Below are positions 1 through 7,777 of a stretch of DNA of 13,825 bases, one piece after another (position 1 is the first letter of the stretch; each line of letters starts with the position of its first letter). The stretch is from positions 1 through 13,825 of the forward strand of contig CAKSVK010000093.1 of NCBI GenBank assembly GCA_934502905.1, in the 5' to 3' direction. The notes under the pieces were generated by a model. The model made no database searches. It was given only the letters and a program-made list of their open reading frames with translations, and had not been told where the DNA came from. The stretch is from an uncultured Chitinophagaceae bacterium. GTDB taxonomy: Bacteria > Bacteroidota > Bacteroidia > Chitinophagales > Chitinophagaceae. The translations under genes were made by a program, and so were the position numbers.

Positions 1-1938
1 CTATCTAACGGCGCTGCCTATGCGGATATTGATAATGACGGCGATCTGGATCTGGTCGTGAATAACATTAACCAGCCGCCATTTATTTTTATAAATAATA
101 CCAATATCCCCGGGAAACCTTCCCGGAATCACTACCTTGTTGTAGGCCTGGAAGGGGATAGTCTCAACAGGCGTGGGTTCGGATCCAAGCTTATGCTGTA
201 TAGCGGCAATAATATCCGGTTCCAGGAGCAGAACCCCGTTCGGGGATATGCATCGTCTGTAGACCAAAGGCTTTTGTTTGGGTGGGGAAAGGATGAAAAA
301 CCGGATTCCCTGGTGATCATATGGCCCGATATGCGAAAACAGGTGCTGAAAAATGTGCCGGTCGACACCTTTATGGAGTTGTCATGGCAGCAGGCTACAG
401 AAAAGGCCCTCCCAGTATCGGAAACGAATCCTACTTTGTTCCGGGATATTACCGGTAAGGCCGGGATAACATATCTTCACCAGGAAAGCAGCTTCAACGA
501 TTTTGCACAACAGCCGTTGCTACCCCAGAAATATTCCCAGCAAGGTCCTGCTATAGCTACAGGAGATATCAATAACGACGGCATCATGGATTTTTTTGTG
601 GGTGGTGCTTTCAATTTTTCCGGCAGGTTGTTTCAGCAAGCCGGCGATCAAAGATTCAGCGCAAAAGATCTTACCGATGCCATCAAGTATGAGGAAGATA
701 CAGGATGCATATTCTTTGATGCCAACAACGATGGTTTTGATGATCTTTTAATTGCCGGCGGAGATGTTCAATACACGGCTAATTCCCCTTATTACAAACC
801 ACGTTTGTATATAAACGACCGGAAAGGAAATTTCAGCCTTCAGCAAACGGCTTTTGCCGATTCCATCAGGACCATTGCAGGTACCGTAAGCGCTTACGAC
901 TATGATGGAGACGGGGATATGGATATTTTTATTGGCGGACGGGTATCCAAAATATACCCCGAGGCGCCCCGGAGCTTTTTGCTGCAAAACAATAACGGCG
1001 TATTTACAGATGTAACAGCAAGCGTTTGTCCGGAACTGCAAACGGTGGGCATGGTTACTTCCTCCGTATGGGCAGATGTGGATGGAGACAACAAAGCAGA
1101 CCTGGTAATAGCAGGAGACTGGATGCCCGTCCGTTTTTTTAAAAACAATGGCAGTCGGCTGGATGAAATAACAGGATCAACCGGTCTTATGGAAATGAAT
1201 GGCATGTGGCGATCGCTTATAGCGGCAGATATTGATAACGACGGTGACATAGACCTGGTAGCAGGCAACCTGGGACTCAACAATGGTTATCGTGTTTCTT
1301 CAAATGAGCCGATGGAGTTATTGGCGACTGATCTTGACGGCAACGGCAGCATAGAGCCTGTTCCATTCTATTACATAAAAAACAAAGAAGGTAAACGGGT
1401 TTCTTTTCCCGCTATCAGCAGAAGCCAGTTGTCTGTACAGATACCTGGTATTAAAAAGCAATTTCCGCTGCATGAGAACTTTGCTGCCGCTACAGCCGGG
1501 GATATATTCAAAAAAGAAAATATCATCGGAATAATACGGCTGCACTGCAACGAGCTGAGAAGCTGTTATCTTGAAAATACCGGTAACGGAAAGTTCATCA
1601 AACATCCCCTGCCGGTAGAAGCGCAATTCTCGCCGGCAAACGCTATTGTGTGTGACGATTTTGACAAAGACGGATATCAGGACATACTGATTGCTGGTAA
1701 TGAATACCAGGCAGAGGTTACCCGTGGCCGTTATGATGCATCTTATGGACTTTTCCTGAAAGGCAACGGAAAAGGAGCCTTCACTGCTATACCATCGGTG
1801 AAAAGCGGCTTTATAATTAATGGGGATGTAAAGGATATGAAATTAATTGTCCCTGCCAATGTTAATTATCCTAAATTGTTGGTAGTTGCCGTGAACAATG
1901 ATTCACTGAAAGTTTTTTCTTTGCAGGCAGATCCCTAG
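1..1938 (+). CDS. FG-GAP/VCBS repeat protein with ASPIC-UnbV domain, 5' partial
   Basis: The frame is open from base 1 and runs to a TAG at 1936, giving 645 visible codons; the N-terminus lies upstream. A GTG at 58 is not the start, because an FG-GAP/calcium-loop motif (ADIDNDGDLDLVVNN) is already read before and across it. An ASPIC-UnbV-like domain follows at about 130-400, with the WPD motif and the 'FGWG' turn. Then come further FG-GAP-type Dx(D/N)xDG loops near 565, 715, 895, 1075, 1230, 1330 and 1660 (for example YDYDGDGDMDIFIGG), which predict a calcium-binding beta-propeller. Proteins of this CRTAC1-like type in Bacteroidota are usually about 1,100 residues, secreted, and often found near SusC/D and glycoside hydrolase genes. 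Its role is not established; adhesion or glycan binding is an inference. It lies 183 bp upstream of the esterase, same strand. Domain assignment is fairly secure; function is not. Confidence 0.85.
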   Translation, partial: LSNGAAYADIDNDGDLDLVVNNINQPPFIFINNTNIPGKPSRNHYLVVGLEGDSLNRRGFGSKLMLYSGNNIRFQEQNPVRGYASSVDQRLLFGWGKDEKPDSLVIIWPDMRKQVLKNVPVDTFMELSWQQATEKALPVSETNPTLFRDITGKAGITYLHQESSFNDFAQQPLLPQKYSQQGPAIATGDINNDGIMDFFVGGAFNFSGRLFQQAGDQRFSAKDLTDAIKYEEDTGCIFFDANNDGFDDLLIAGGDVQYTANSPYYKPRLYINDRKGNFSLQQTAFADSIRTIAGTVSAYDYDGDGDMDIFIGGRVSKIYPEAPRSFLLQNNNGVFTDVTASVCPELQTVGMVTSSVWADVDGDNKADLVIAGDWMPVRFFKNNGSRLDEITGSTGLMEMNGMWRSLIAADIDNDGDIDLVAGNLGLNNGYRVSSNEPMELLATDLDGNGSIEPVPFYYIKNKEGKRVSFPAISRSQLSVQIPGIKKQFPLHENFAAATAGDIFKKENIIGIIRLHCNELRSCYLENTGNGKFIKHPLPVEAQFSPANAIVCDDFDKDGYQDILIAGNEYQAEVTRGRYDASYGLFLKGNGKGAFTAIPSVKSGFIINGDVKDMKLIVPANVNYPKLLVVAVNNDSLKVFSLQADP

Positions 1939-2062
1939 CTGTTACCCAACCTGATCATTTTTTGCTGTGGCCGCATAGCCGGTTATAAACCATATAGCAT
2001 GCTCTGAACCATAATTGAAGCGACACCTGTCATTTCCGGCTGATATGCATATATCTGTTCAG

Positions 2063-2070
2063 CATATTTG
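2063..2070 (+). promoter_or_regulatory. possible -7 promoter element before the esterase-xylanase pair
   Basis: The sequence CATATTTG matches 7 of 8 positions of the Bacteroidota -7 consensus TAnnTTTG. No convincing -33 TTG box is visible at the expected spacing. If used, transcription would start around 2077, leaving almost no leader for an ATG at 2083 but about 45 nt for the preferred ATG at 2122. Tentative. Confidence 0.25.
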
Positions 2071-2121
2071 CCTAACGGATAAATGACGATTCAAATATTT
2101 TACTGTAGAAAACGACAAAAA

Positions 2122-3669
2122 ATGAAACGTAAAGTTTGTTTATTATTTGCATCAGTGACAGGTCTGCATCTGGCATATGCGCAGGTACAACCTCCTGCAA
2201 GGTCGCTGCCGGAGCCGGTGAATTTCACATCCCAGCAGCACCGGCAACACATGATGGATCAGTTGGGAATAAAAAAGCTGAGACCGGGTTATAGTGGTGA
2301 TGAGACAGCGCCTGATCATGCCAATTACGATACCACGCTTGCCGATCCCTGCCCGAAACTACCTGATATCCTTACACTAAAGAACGGGAAAAAAGTAACC
2401 ACCGCTGACATGTGGTGGAAACAACGCCGCCCGGAGATCGTAGAAGATTATGAACGGGAAGTATATGGAAGGATTCCGGCAAATATACCGAAGGTGAAAT
2501 GGGAGCTGAAGGTCACAGACCGGGAGCTTATAATACCCGGGTTTATACCCGTTGTCGCAAAGCAGATCATCGGTCATGTAGATAACAGCGATTATCCGCT
2601 GATAAATGTCGATATTAAAATGATGTTGGTGCTGCCCGCTAATGTGAAAGGCCCGGTTCCCGTGCTGATGATGTTTGGACGGAACCCGGCATTTCCCGCT
2701 CCTGCACAACCTTCGCCGGATGATATGGAAAAGCTGAACAACGTTTTTAAAAAGCTGATGGTAGATACGGACTCTTCCGTAAAAGAAATATTTGACAAAT
2801 ATCCTGCATATAACCCGGTAGCACGGTTGCCCATGCCCAATTTTGGTGCACCGGCAGGTGAGCCTGCTCCTGCAGAACAATTGTTGAAAGCAGGCTGGGG
2901 CTATCTTATACTGGATGCTGCCAGCATTCAGGCTGATAATGGTGAAGGGTTGAGTAAAGGCATTATCGGACTGGTGAATAAGGGACAACCCCGCAAGCCG
3001 GAGGATTGGGGAGCCTTAAGGGCATGGGCATGGGGAGCGGCCCGCGCTTTGGATTACCTGGAAACAGATACCTTGGTGGACGCAAAAAAAGTAGGCATAG
3101 AAGGTGTATCAAGATATGGTAAAGCAGCTTTGCTTACACTGGCCGTAGAACCCAGGTTTGCTATCGGTTTGATCGGTTCTCCGGGAAAAGGTGGCACCAC
3201 CTTATTGCGGCGTCATTTTGGGGAAGCAGTTGAAAATCTCACAGGGGGCGGGTTTTACTGGATGGCGGGCAACTTCCTGAAATATGGGGCTGCGGAAGCG
3301 GGCTTTGGCAGTAGAACCGGCTGTGACCTGCCGGTAGATGCACACGAGCTTATTGCCTTGTGCGCTCCCCGCCCGACTTTTATCAGCTATGGAATACCCG
3401 AAAAAGGAGATGCCAACTGGCTCGATCAACGGGGAAGTTATATGGCTGCCATAGCAGCAGGCGCCGCTTTCAGGCTCCTGGGTGCTAAAGACCTGGGTGT
3501 ATCGAACGATTATATGAAAGAGAAAATGCCCCCGGTGAACACAGGATTACTTAACGGGCAGCTTGCCTGGAGACAGCATGATGGCGGACACACAGACGCG
3601 CCCAATTTTCAGCATTTTATTCCCTGGGCAAATGACATGCTCAACTACAACAGACAACCTAAGCCATGA
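2122..3669 (+). CDS. CE15-type glucuronoyl esterase, secreted
   Basis: Carbohydrate esterase of the CE15 alpha/beta-hydrolase family, predicted to cleave ester bonds between glucuronic acid on xylan and lignin alcohols. I prefer ATG 2122 over the in-frame ATG at 2083, because 2122 starts a classic Sec signal peptide (MKRK, a hydrophobic stretch, cleavage after AYA). This gives 515 residues. In that numbering the nucleophile elbow is GVSRYGKAA with Ser330, and the catalytic His is probably His490 in HDGGHTD near the C-terminus. The segment after the nucleophile reads SPGKGG (Ser353 onward), where fungal and many bacterial members have an acidic residue (ESG or DSG); the acid may instead come from Glu427 or Asp430 in IPEKGDANWLDQRG. 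The stop overlaps the xylanase start (ATGA), so the two are probably co-translated. Generic annotation as an acetylxylan esterase is possible; the CE15 fold call is strong, the substrate inferred. Confidence 0.85.
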   Translation: MKRKVCLLFASVTGLHLAYAQVQPPARSLPEPVNFTSQQHRQHMMDQLGIKKLRPGYSGDETAPDHANYDTTLADPCPKLPDILTLKNGKKVTTADMWWKQRRPEIVEDYEREVYGRIPANIPKVKWELKVTDRELIIPGFIPVVAKQIIGHVDNSDYPLINVDIKMMLVLPANVKGPVPVLMMFGRNPAFPAPAQPSPDDMEKLNNVFKKLMVDTDSSVKEIFDKYPAYNPVARLPMPNFGAPAGEPAPAEQLLKAGWGYLILDAASIQADNGEGLSKGIIGLVNKGQPRKPEDWGALRAWAWGAARALDYLETDTLVDAKKVGIEGVSRYGKAALLTLAVEPRFAIGLIGSPGKGGTTLLRRHFGEAVENLTGGGFYWMAGNFLKYGAAEAGFGSRTGCDLPVDAHELIALCAPRPTFISYGIPEKGDANWLDQRGSYMAAIAAGAAFRLLGAKDLGVSNDYMKEKMPPVNTGLLNGQLAWRQHDGGHTDAPNFQHFIPWANDMLNYNRQPKP

Positions 3670-4832
3670 GAGATCTGATAATTGCAATGCTGGTAATCTG
3701 TTTTTTCTGCTTGTACGGATGCAGGCAAACAGGCGGTGACTCTCCAGGTCTGTCTCCATCATTGAAAGACACCTATAAGGATGCTTTCCTGATCGGGACT
3801 GCCGTGAACCCGGGTATTACATCCGGTGAGAACAAAGCCTCACATGATATTGTAGTTGATCAGTTCAATTCCATTACCGTTGAAAACGTAATGAAAGCAG
3901 CATTGGTGAACCCGGAGCCGGGCGTTTATAATTTTGCTCCGGCAGACGACTATGTGGCATTCGGAGAAAAAAACGGGATGTTTATGATCGGGCATACACT
4001 GGTGTGGCATAACCAGTGCCCGGACTGGTTTTTCAAAAATGCCAAAGGAGGCCCCAATACCAAAGAAGAGCAGATTGAAAGGCTGAGAAGCTTTACGGAA
4101 GCGCTTGCCGGCAGGTACAGCGGAAGGGTGCATGCCTGGGATGTGGTAAATGAAGTGATAGGTGAAGATGGAAACTATCGTGAAAATACCGCCTGGGTAA
4201 AAGCGTTTGGTAATGGCGACACCCTGGTGAAATACGCTTTTCAATTTGCAGCGCAATACGCGCCGGGTGCGGAGCTGTACTACAACGACTTTAATACCTG
4301 GCGTCCGGCAAAAAGAGATGGCATCATCCGGATGGTAAAAATGCTGCAGCGGGAGGGTATGCGCATTGACGGTATTGGTATGCAAGGCCACTGGGGGTTG
4401 AATTATCCCCAGAACCATTATATAGAAGAAGCCATAGAAGCATATGCTGCTACCGGGTTAAAAGTGATGATCACGGAGCTGGATGTAGATGTGCTGCCAC
4501 TGACTAAAGAAGGGCAGGTCATCGGACAATGTTTTACAGATAAGCAATTTCAACTGGAGGAATTCAAAAAGTTCCTGGACCCCTATCCCGATGGCTTACC
4601 GGCAGATGTGGAACAGGCATTAACCAGGAGGTATGAAGAGCTATTCGGTATTTTCTACAGGCACAGGGAAAAAATAGACCGGGTGACCCTTTGGGGAGTA
4701 ACAGACGATATGAGCTGGAAAAATGGCTACCCGGTACCAGGCAGGACCAATTACCCGCTGCTATGGACAAGGGATCATCAGGAAAAGGCGGCATTACGTG
4801 CCGTTCGCAACATCCCGGGACGCACATATTGA
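3666..4832 (+). CDS. GH10 endo-1,4-beta-xylanase, lipoprotein
   Basis: Family 10 glycoside hydrolase of 388 residues that hydrolyses internal beta-1,4 bonds of xylan with retention of configuration. The N-terminus is a lipoprotein signal (hydrophobic residues 4-17, lipobox LYGC, Cys19), so it should be anchored in a membrane, perhaps at the cell surface. Family motifs appear in order: ENVMK near 73-77, GHTLVWH at 109-115, DVVNE with acid/base Glu163, MQGHWG near 239-244, ITELDV with nucleophile Glu271, and TLWGVTDDMSW near 341-351. All expected catalytic residues are present and the length fits a single catalytic domain without a binding module. The ATG sits inside the stop of the upstream esterase (4-bp overlap), implying translational coupling. 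Esterase and xylanase acting on the same glucuronoxylan makes biochemical sense. Confidence 0.96.
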   Translation: MRDLIIAMLVICFFCLYGCRQTGGDSPGLSPSLKDTYKDAFLIGTAVNPGITSGENKASHDIVVDQFNSITVENVMKAALVNPEPGVYNFAPADDYVAFGEKNGMFMIGHTLVWHNQCPDWFFKNAKGGPNTKEEQIERLRSFTEALAGRYSGRVHAWDVVNEVIGEDGNYRENTAWVKAFGNGDTLVKYAFQFAAQYAPGAELYYNDFNTWRPAKRDGIIRMVKMLQREGMRIDGIGMQGHWGLNYPQNHYIEEAIEAYAATGLKVMITELDVDVLPLTKEGQVIGQCFTDKQFQLEEFKKFLDPYPDGLPADVEQALTRRYEELFGIFYRHREKIDRVTLWGVTDDMSWKNGYPVPGRTNYPLLWTRDHQEKAALRAVRNIPGRTY

Positions 4833-5032
4833 GCTGTAATACAAAAACGCTTGTCAGTCACGAACGGAAACAGCCTGAAATATCAGGATGGGCCTGCATA
4901 ATGCGCAACAATATTTTCCGGGAAAAAAGAATGCTTTAAAGTAAATTCGTCCTTTGCTACAGGGCGACGGCCGTTGGACTGTTGGCTGGTAGCAGCTACT
5001 GATTTTGGTCAAACAAGTCTTAATGGTACATT

Positions 5033-6193
5033 ATGAAATTTAAAAAAATGTTATTGTATATGAGTGCACTCGCAACCCTGCAAAGCTGCGGTTCAGGAAA
5101 TACCGGGAACAAAGCCTCTGCCGGTGAGAATGAAGTAAAAAACATTGAAAAAACAGCTTTCGGCGCCTTACCGGACGGATCGGAAGCTGATCTGTATATA
5201 CTTAAAAATGCCAACGGAATGGAGGTCAGGATCACCAATTATGGTGGCATCATTACGCACTGGACAGCTCCCGATAAAAATGGAAAGTATGCCGATGTGG
5301 TGCTCGGGTGCGATTCATTGAGCGGATACCTGAAAGGCGTTCCTTATTTTGGAGCGCTGGTGGGCCGTTATGGAAACCGTATTGCCAATGGGAAATTTAC
5401 ACTGGACGGCAAAGAATACACACTCGCCAAAAATAACGGTCCTAATGCATTACATGGAGGCATCAAAGGTTTCGACAAAGTATTATGGCAGGCAACAACC
5501 GTTGACGGTGAAGAGCCGCAACTGAAGCTCCGTTATGTTTCTGCAGATGGAGAAGAAGGGTTCCCCGGAACACTTACTACGGAAGTAACCTATACCCTGC
5601 AGAAAGACAATGCTCTTTCTATTGATTACTCCGCGACGACTGATAAACCCACTGTGTTAGCCCTTACCAATCATACTTATTTTAATCTTACCGCCGATAT
5701 GACCAAACCTGTACTGGATCATGAAGTGGAGATAAAAGCTGACCGCTTTTTGCCGGTAGATAAAACCCTGATCCCGACCGGGGTGTTGGAGCCTGTGACC
5801 GGCACGCCTTTTGACTTTACAAAGGCAAAAACAATAGGCGCCGAGATCAATGCGGAACATCAGCAAATAAAATTCGGAGGTGGTTACGACCATTGCTGGG
5901 TATTTACGGATAGCAGCAATTCTTTAAAGCAGGTAGCTTCGGTATATGAGCCTTCCACAGGAAGAGTAATGGAAGTCTCTACTACAGAACCTGCTGTGCA
6001 ATTCTATACCGGCAATTTCCTGGATGGCAGCAACATCGGGAAAGGGGGCGTATCGTATGCACGTCGCACAGGTTTTTGCCTGGAAACCGAGCACTATCCC
6101 GATTCTCCCAATCAACCGAAATTCCCCTCAACCGTGCTGAGGCCGGGAGAAACTTATAAAAGTACTACAGTGTACAGGTTCTCTTCAAGATAG
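5033..6193 (+). CDS. galM: galactose mutarotase (aldose 1-epimerase), lipoprotein
   Basis: Aldose 1-epimerase of 386 residues interconverting alpha and beta anomers of hexoses or pentoses. Motifs: GRYGNRIANG near 111-120, the NALHGG loop with His141, LTNHTYFNL with catalytic His214, GGYDHCWVF with Asp286, and FCLETEHYPDSPN with catalytic Glu351. Residues 1-19 form a lipoprotein signal (MKFKK, hydrophobic core, lipobox LQSC, Cys19), so the enzyme should act in the periplasm or at the surface rather than in the cytoplasm as in E. coli. It lies 200 bp downstream of the xylanase on the same strand. That gap holds no gene; it includes a TAAATTCG at 4942 (7 of 8 to the -7 consensus) and an 11-bp dyad GTAGC-A-GCTAC at 4989, so a separate promoter is possible but unproven. 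The position suggests handling of sugars released from xylan or its side chains. Confidence 0.93.
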   Translation: MKFKKMLLYMSALATLQSCGSGNTGNKASAGENEVKNIEKTAFGALPDGSEADLYILKNANGMEVRITNYGGIITHWTAPDKNGKYADVVLGCDSLSGYLKGVPYFGALVGRYGNRIANGKFTLDGKEYTLAKNNGPNALHGGIKGFDKVLWQATTVDGEEPQLKLRYVSADGEEGFPGTLTTEVTYTLQKDNALSIDYSATTDKPTVLALTNHTYFNLTADMTKPVLDHEVEIKADRFLPVDKTLIPTGVLEPVTGTPFDFTKAKTIGAEINAEHQQIKFGGGYDHCWVFTDSSNSLKQVASVYEPSTGRVMEVSTTEPAVQFYTGNFLDGSNIGKGGVSYARRTGFCLETEHYPDSPNQPKFPSTVLRPGETYKSTTVYRFSSR

Positions 6194-6254
6194 GGCCAAA
6201 ACAATAACGGTTGTCGTTCTTTTTCAACGGAAGTGGAGTGTCCTTTATTAATGG

Positions 6255-6290
6255 CAGACGCTTCATGCTTCAGCGTGAAAGGCTGGGGAT
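6255..6290 (+). repeat. 36-bp imperfect direct repeat, copy A
   Basis: This copy matches the copy at 6386-6421 at 30 of 36 positions without gaps. Both begin CAGACGCTTC and both form a 5-bp stem ACGCT/AGCGT around a 9-nt loop. Four of the six mismatches lie in the loop and none in the stem. It sits between the converging mutarotase and DUF2851 genes. No T-tract follows, so a classical intrinsic terminator is not evident. Confidence 0.6.
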
Positions 6291-6385
6291 TGAATATTGT
6301 TCTATGGTTGAAAGCGGGGCTACTATCATACAACACTATAGCATTTGTCACTCTGGTATAGGAAGAGTCTGTCTCCGCTTGGTTT

Positions 6386-6421
6386 CAGACGCTTCGGGCA
6401 TTAGCGTGACAGGCTGAGGAT
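6386..6421 (+). repeat. 36-bp imperfect direct repeat, copy B
   Basis: Second copy of the repeat at 6255, starting 131 bp later, with the same ACGCT/AGCGT stem. Just after it, CTGAGG at the repeat end can pair with CCTCAG at about 6434, giving a further possible stem close to the stop of the minus-strand DUF2851 gene. The pair may act in 3'-end formation for one or both convergent genes, which is inference. Confidence 0.6.
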
Positions 6422-6436
6422 GCTCCCAGGTCCGCC

Positions 6437-7711
6437 TCAGTTATTCTTGGCTTTTTTCAGGATGGCAGTACCCACCGCACAGGACAGGCAGTTTTTGTAC
6501 GTACAATATTCCTTTGTAAGTTCTGTAAGGGCCTGCGAGTCGAACCCCGAAGCGCTTTTTATGCCGAGTTGCTGCCATTTACGGGTCAGGGCATTGTCTT
6601 CAGCGGCTGTTTCCTGGAGCCATAACAGCGCCTTGCGGGTATATTTTTCTTCTCCCATCACGTATCCGTAGGCGAAAATCACCGGTATTGCCGTATTGAT
6701 GGCGATGTTATCGATCATTTGTTTTCCCAGTGTTTTTTGTTGAAAAGAAGAGACTTCGTCAAACTTATAATGATAATGCCAGTAATCATTGGCAGTTACC
6801 TGCAGCAGCTTTTTCACTTCATTGAGATTGACTGTTTCTTTTATTTTTGAGAATAAATGAGTGGATTGATGGATCAGTTGCGCCAGCTGTGCCAGCCGGA
6901 TAGTAGGAAAGTTCTGAGGACGCATTCTTAGAAAATGCATCGGGTAGCTTACCGGCGTTAGCCTGTATTTCTTCTGTAGAAAATTATATTCCCTGGCGAG
7001 CATATGAGGGTAAGGCTCCGTAAACTTACCCTGAAGCATACCTGCCTGCCCGAAAAGAAGGCATTCCAGCTGGTGGATCTGGTTCTTATGCTTTGCGAGT
7101 ATATTGATGGATGTAGACCTGGCAACAGCTTCAAAGGCTTCACTGTTTACCGTAATGCCAAAATTCCGGGCTAACATCCACCAAAATACTTCCTCCCAAT
7201 GATTATTGGTTTCCTGCAGCAACTTCCGGATACCGGTTGCTTTTCTTTCCAGCCGCTCTACCGCAAGCCTTTCTTTCCAGGCGGTCCATACCAGTGAATG
7301 AACAGTATGTACGCTGTTTTGACAGGGCACAAAAGCTGTGTTATGCATCAGCTCCTGGTATTTTTCCAGTAGTATTTTCGGCACCCGGTCATGCAGCGTC
7401 AGCAGGGGTATTTCATCCGGTGTAAAGATGCCGGTATCGTTTTGCCATACTACGTGTAAAATGACGTTCGAATAATTCTTGTCCTCGTTATGCTTATGGC
7501 TATTCCATTGGGAAGATCTGGTGTGTATTTCTATGTTTCCGACCCATGTTGTTCCGCCCATTTTTATACAGCATTGTAAAAAATCAGGTCCCTGGTTTTG
7601 ATTGAGCTGTCCGGGATTCAATATTTGTAGCGGCTCACCGTTGGTAGTATGCAGATCTGACCGGTTGAAGTATTGCAGTTTCCAGATGTACTGGAGCAGC
7701 TTTTCTGTCAT
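6437..7711 (-). CDS. DUF2851 family protein
   Basis: A 424-residue protein recognised as the DUF2851 family, common in Bacteroidota and of unknown function. It has no signal peptide or membrane segment, so it is probably cytoplasmic. Two regions stand out. Near the N-terminus, GPDF (Asp43) is followed by GNIEIH (Glu61, His63) and a His/Asp-rich stretch, SHKHNEDKNY, before a hydrophobic ILHVVW strand. This spacing resembles the acidic core of PD-(D/E)xK nuclease folds, with His in the Lys place. At the C-terminus there are three cysteines (403, 408, 411, pattern CxxxxCxxC), and another, Cys130 in FVPC, could complete a metal site. It is the last gene of the minus-strand group, 66 bp after maf; that gap holds only AT-rich sequence. 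The family call is strong; the nuclease idea is speculative. Confidence 0.85.
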   Translation of the reverse strand: MTEKLLQYIWKLQYFNRSDLHTTNGEPLQILNPGQLNQNQGPDFLQCCIKMGGTTWVGNIEIHTRSSQWNSHKHNEDKNYSNVILHVVWQNDTGIFTPDEIPLLTLHDRVPKILLEKYQELMHNTAFVPCQNSVHTVHSLVWTAWKERLAVERLERKATGIRKLLQETNNHWEEVFWWMLARNFGITVNSEAFEAVARSTSINILAKHKNQIHQLECLLFGQAGMLQGKFTEPYPHMLAREYNFLQKKYRLTPVSYPMHFLRMRPQNFPTIRLAQLAQLIHQSTHLFSKIKETVNLNEVKKLLQVTANDYWHYHYKFDEVSSFQQKTLGKQMIDNIAINTAIPVIFAYGYVMGEEKYTRKALLWLQETAAEDNALTRKWQQLGIKSASGFDSQALTELTKEYCTYKNCLSCAVGTAILKKAKNN

Positions 7712-7777
7712 AGGCGATAAGGTTAGCGGTGTGATTAAATGACCACATTAAGATACAGAATTTTTTTGTTTTTTCCG

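Noticed and set aside
2377..2988. 203-codon minus-strand reading frame opposite the esterase
   Set aside because: It lies fully inside the CE15 gene, whose motifs are conserved; its translation shows no recognisable domain and an odd composition, as expected of an antisense shadow.
3840..4418. 192-codon minus-strand reading frame opposite the xylanase
   Set aside because: It overlaps the GH10 catalytic core on the other strand; no motif or credible start context.
4691..4939. 82-codon plus-strand reading frame across the xylanase 3' end and the following gap
   Set aside because: Most of it is an alternative frame of the GH10 gene, and the remainder has no recognisable features.
4967..4999. 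Short palindromes ACGGCCGT and GTAGC-A-GCTAC before galM considered as LacI operators
   Set aside because: They are short, unrelated to each other and not repeated before other genes; no link to the LacI regulator can be supported.
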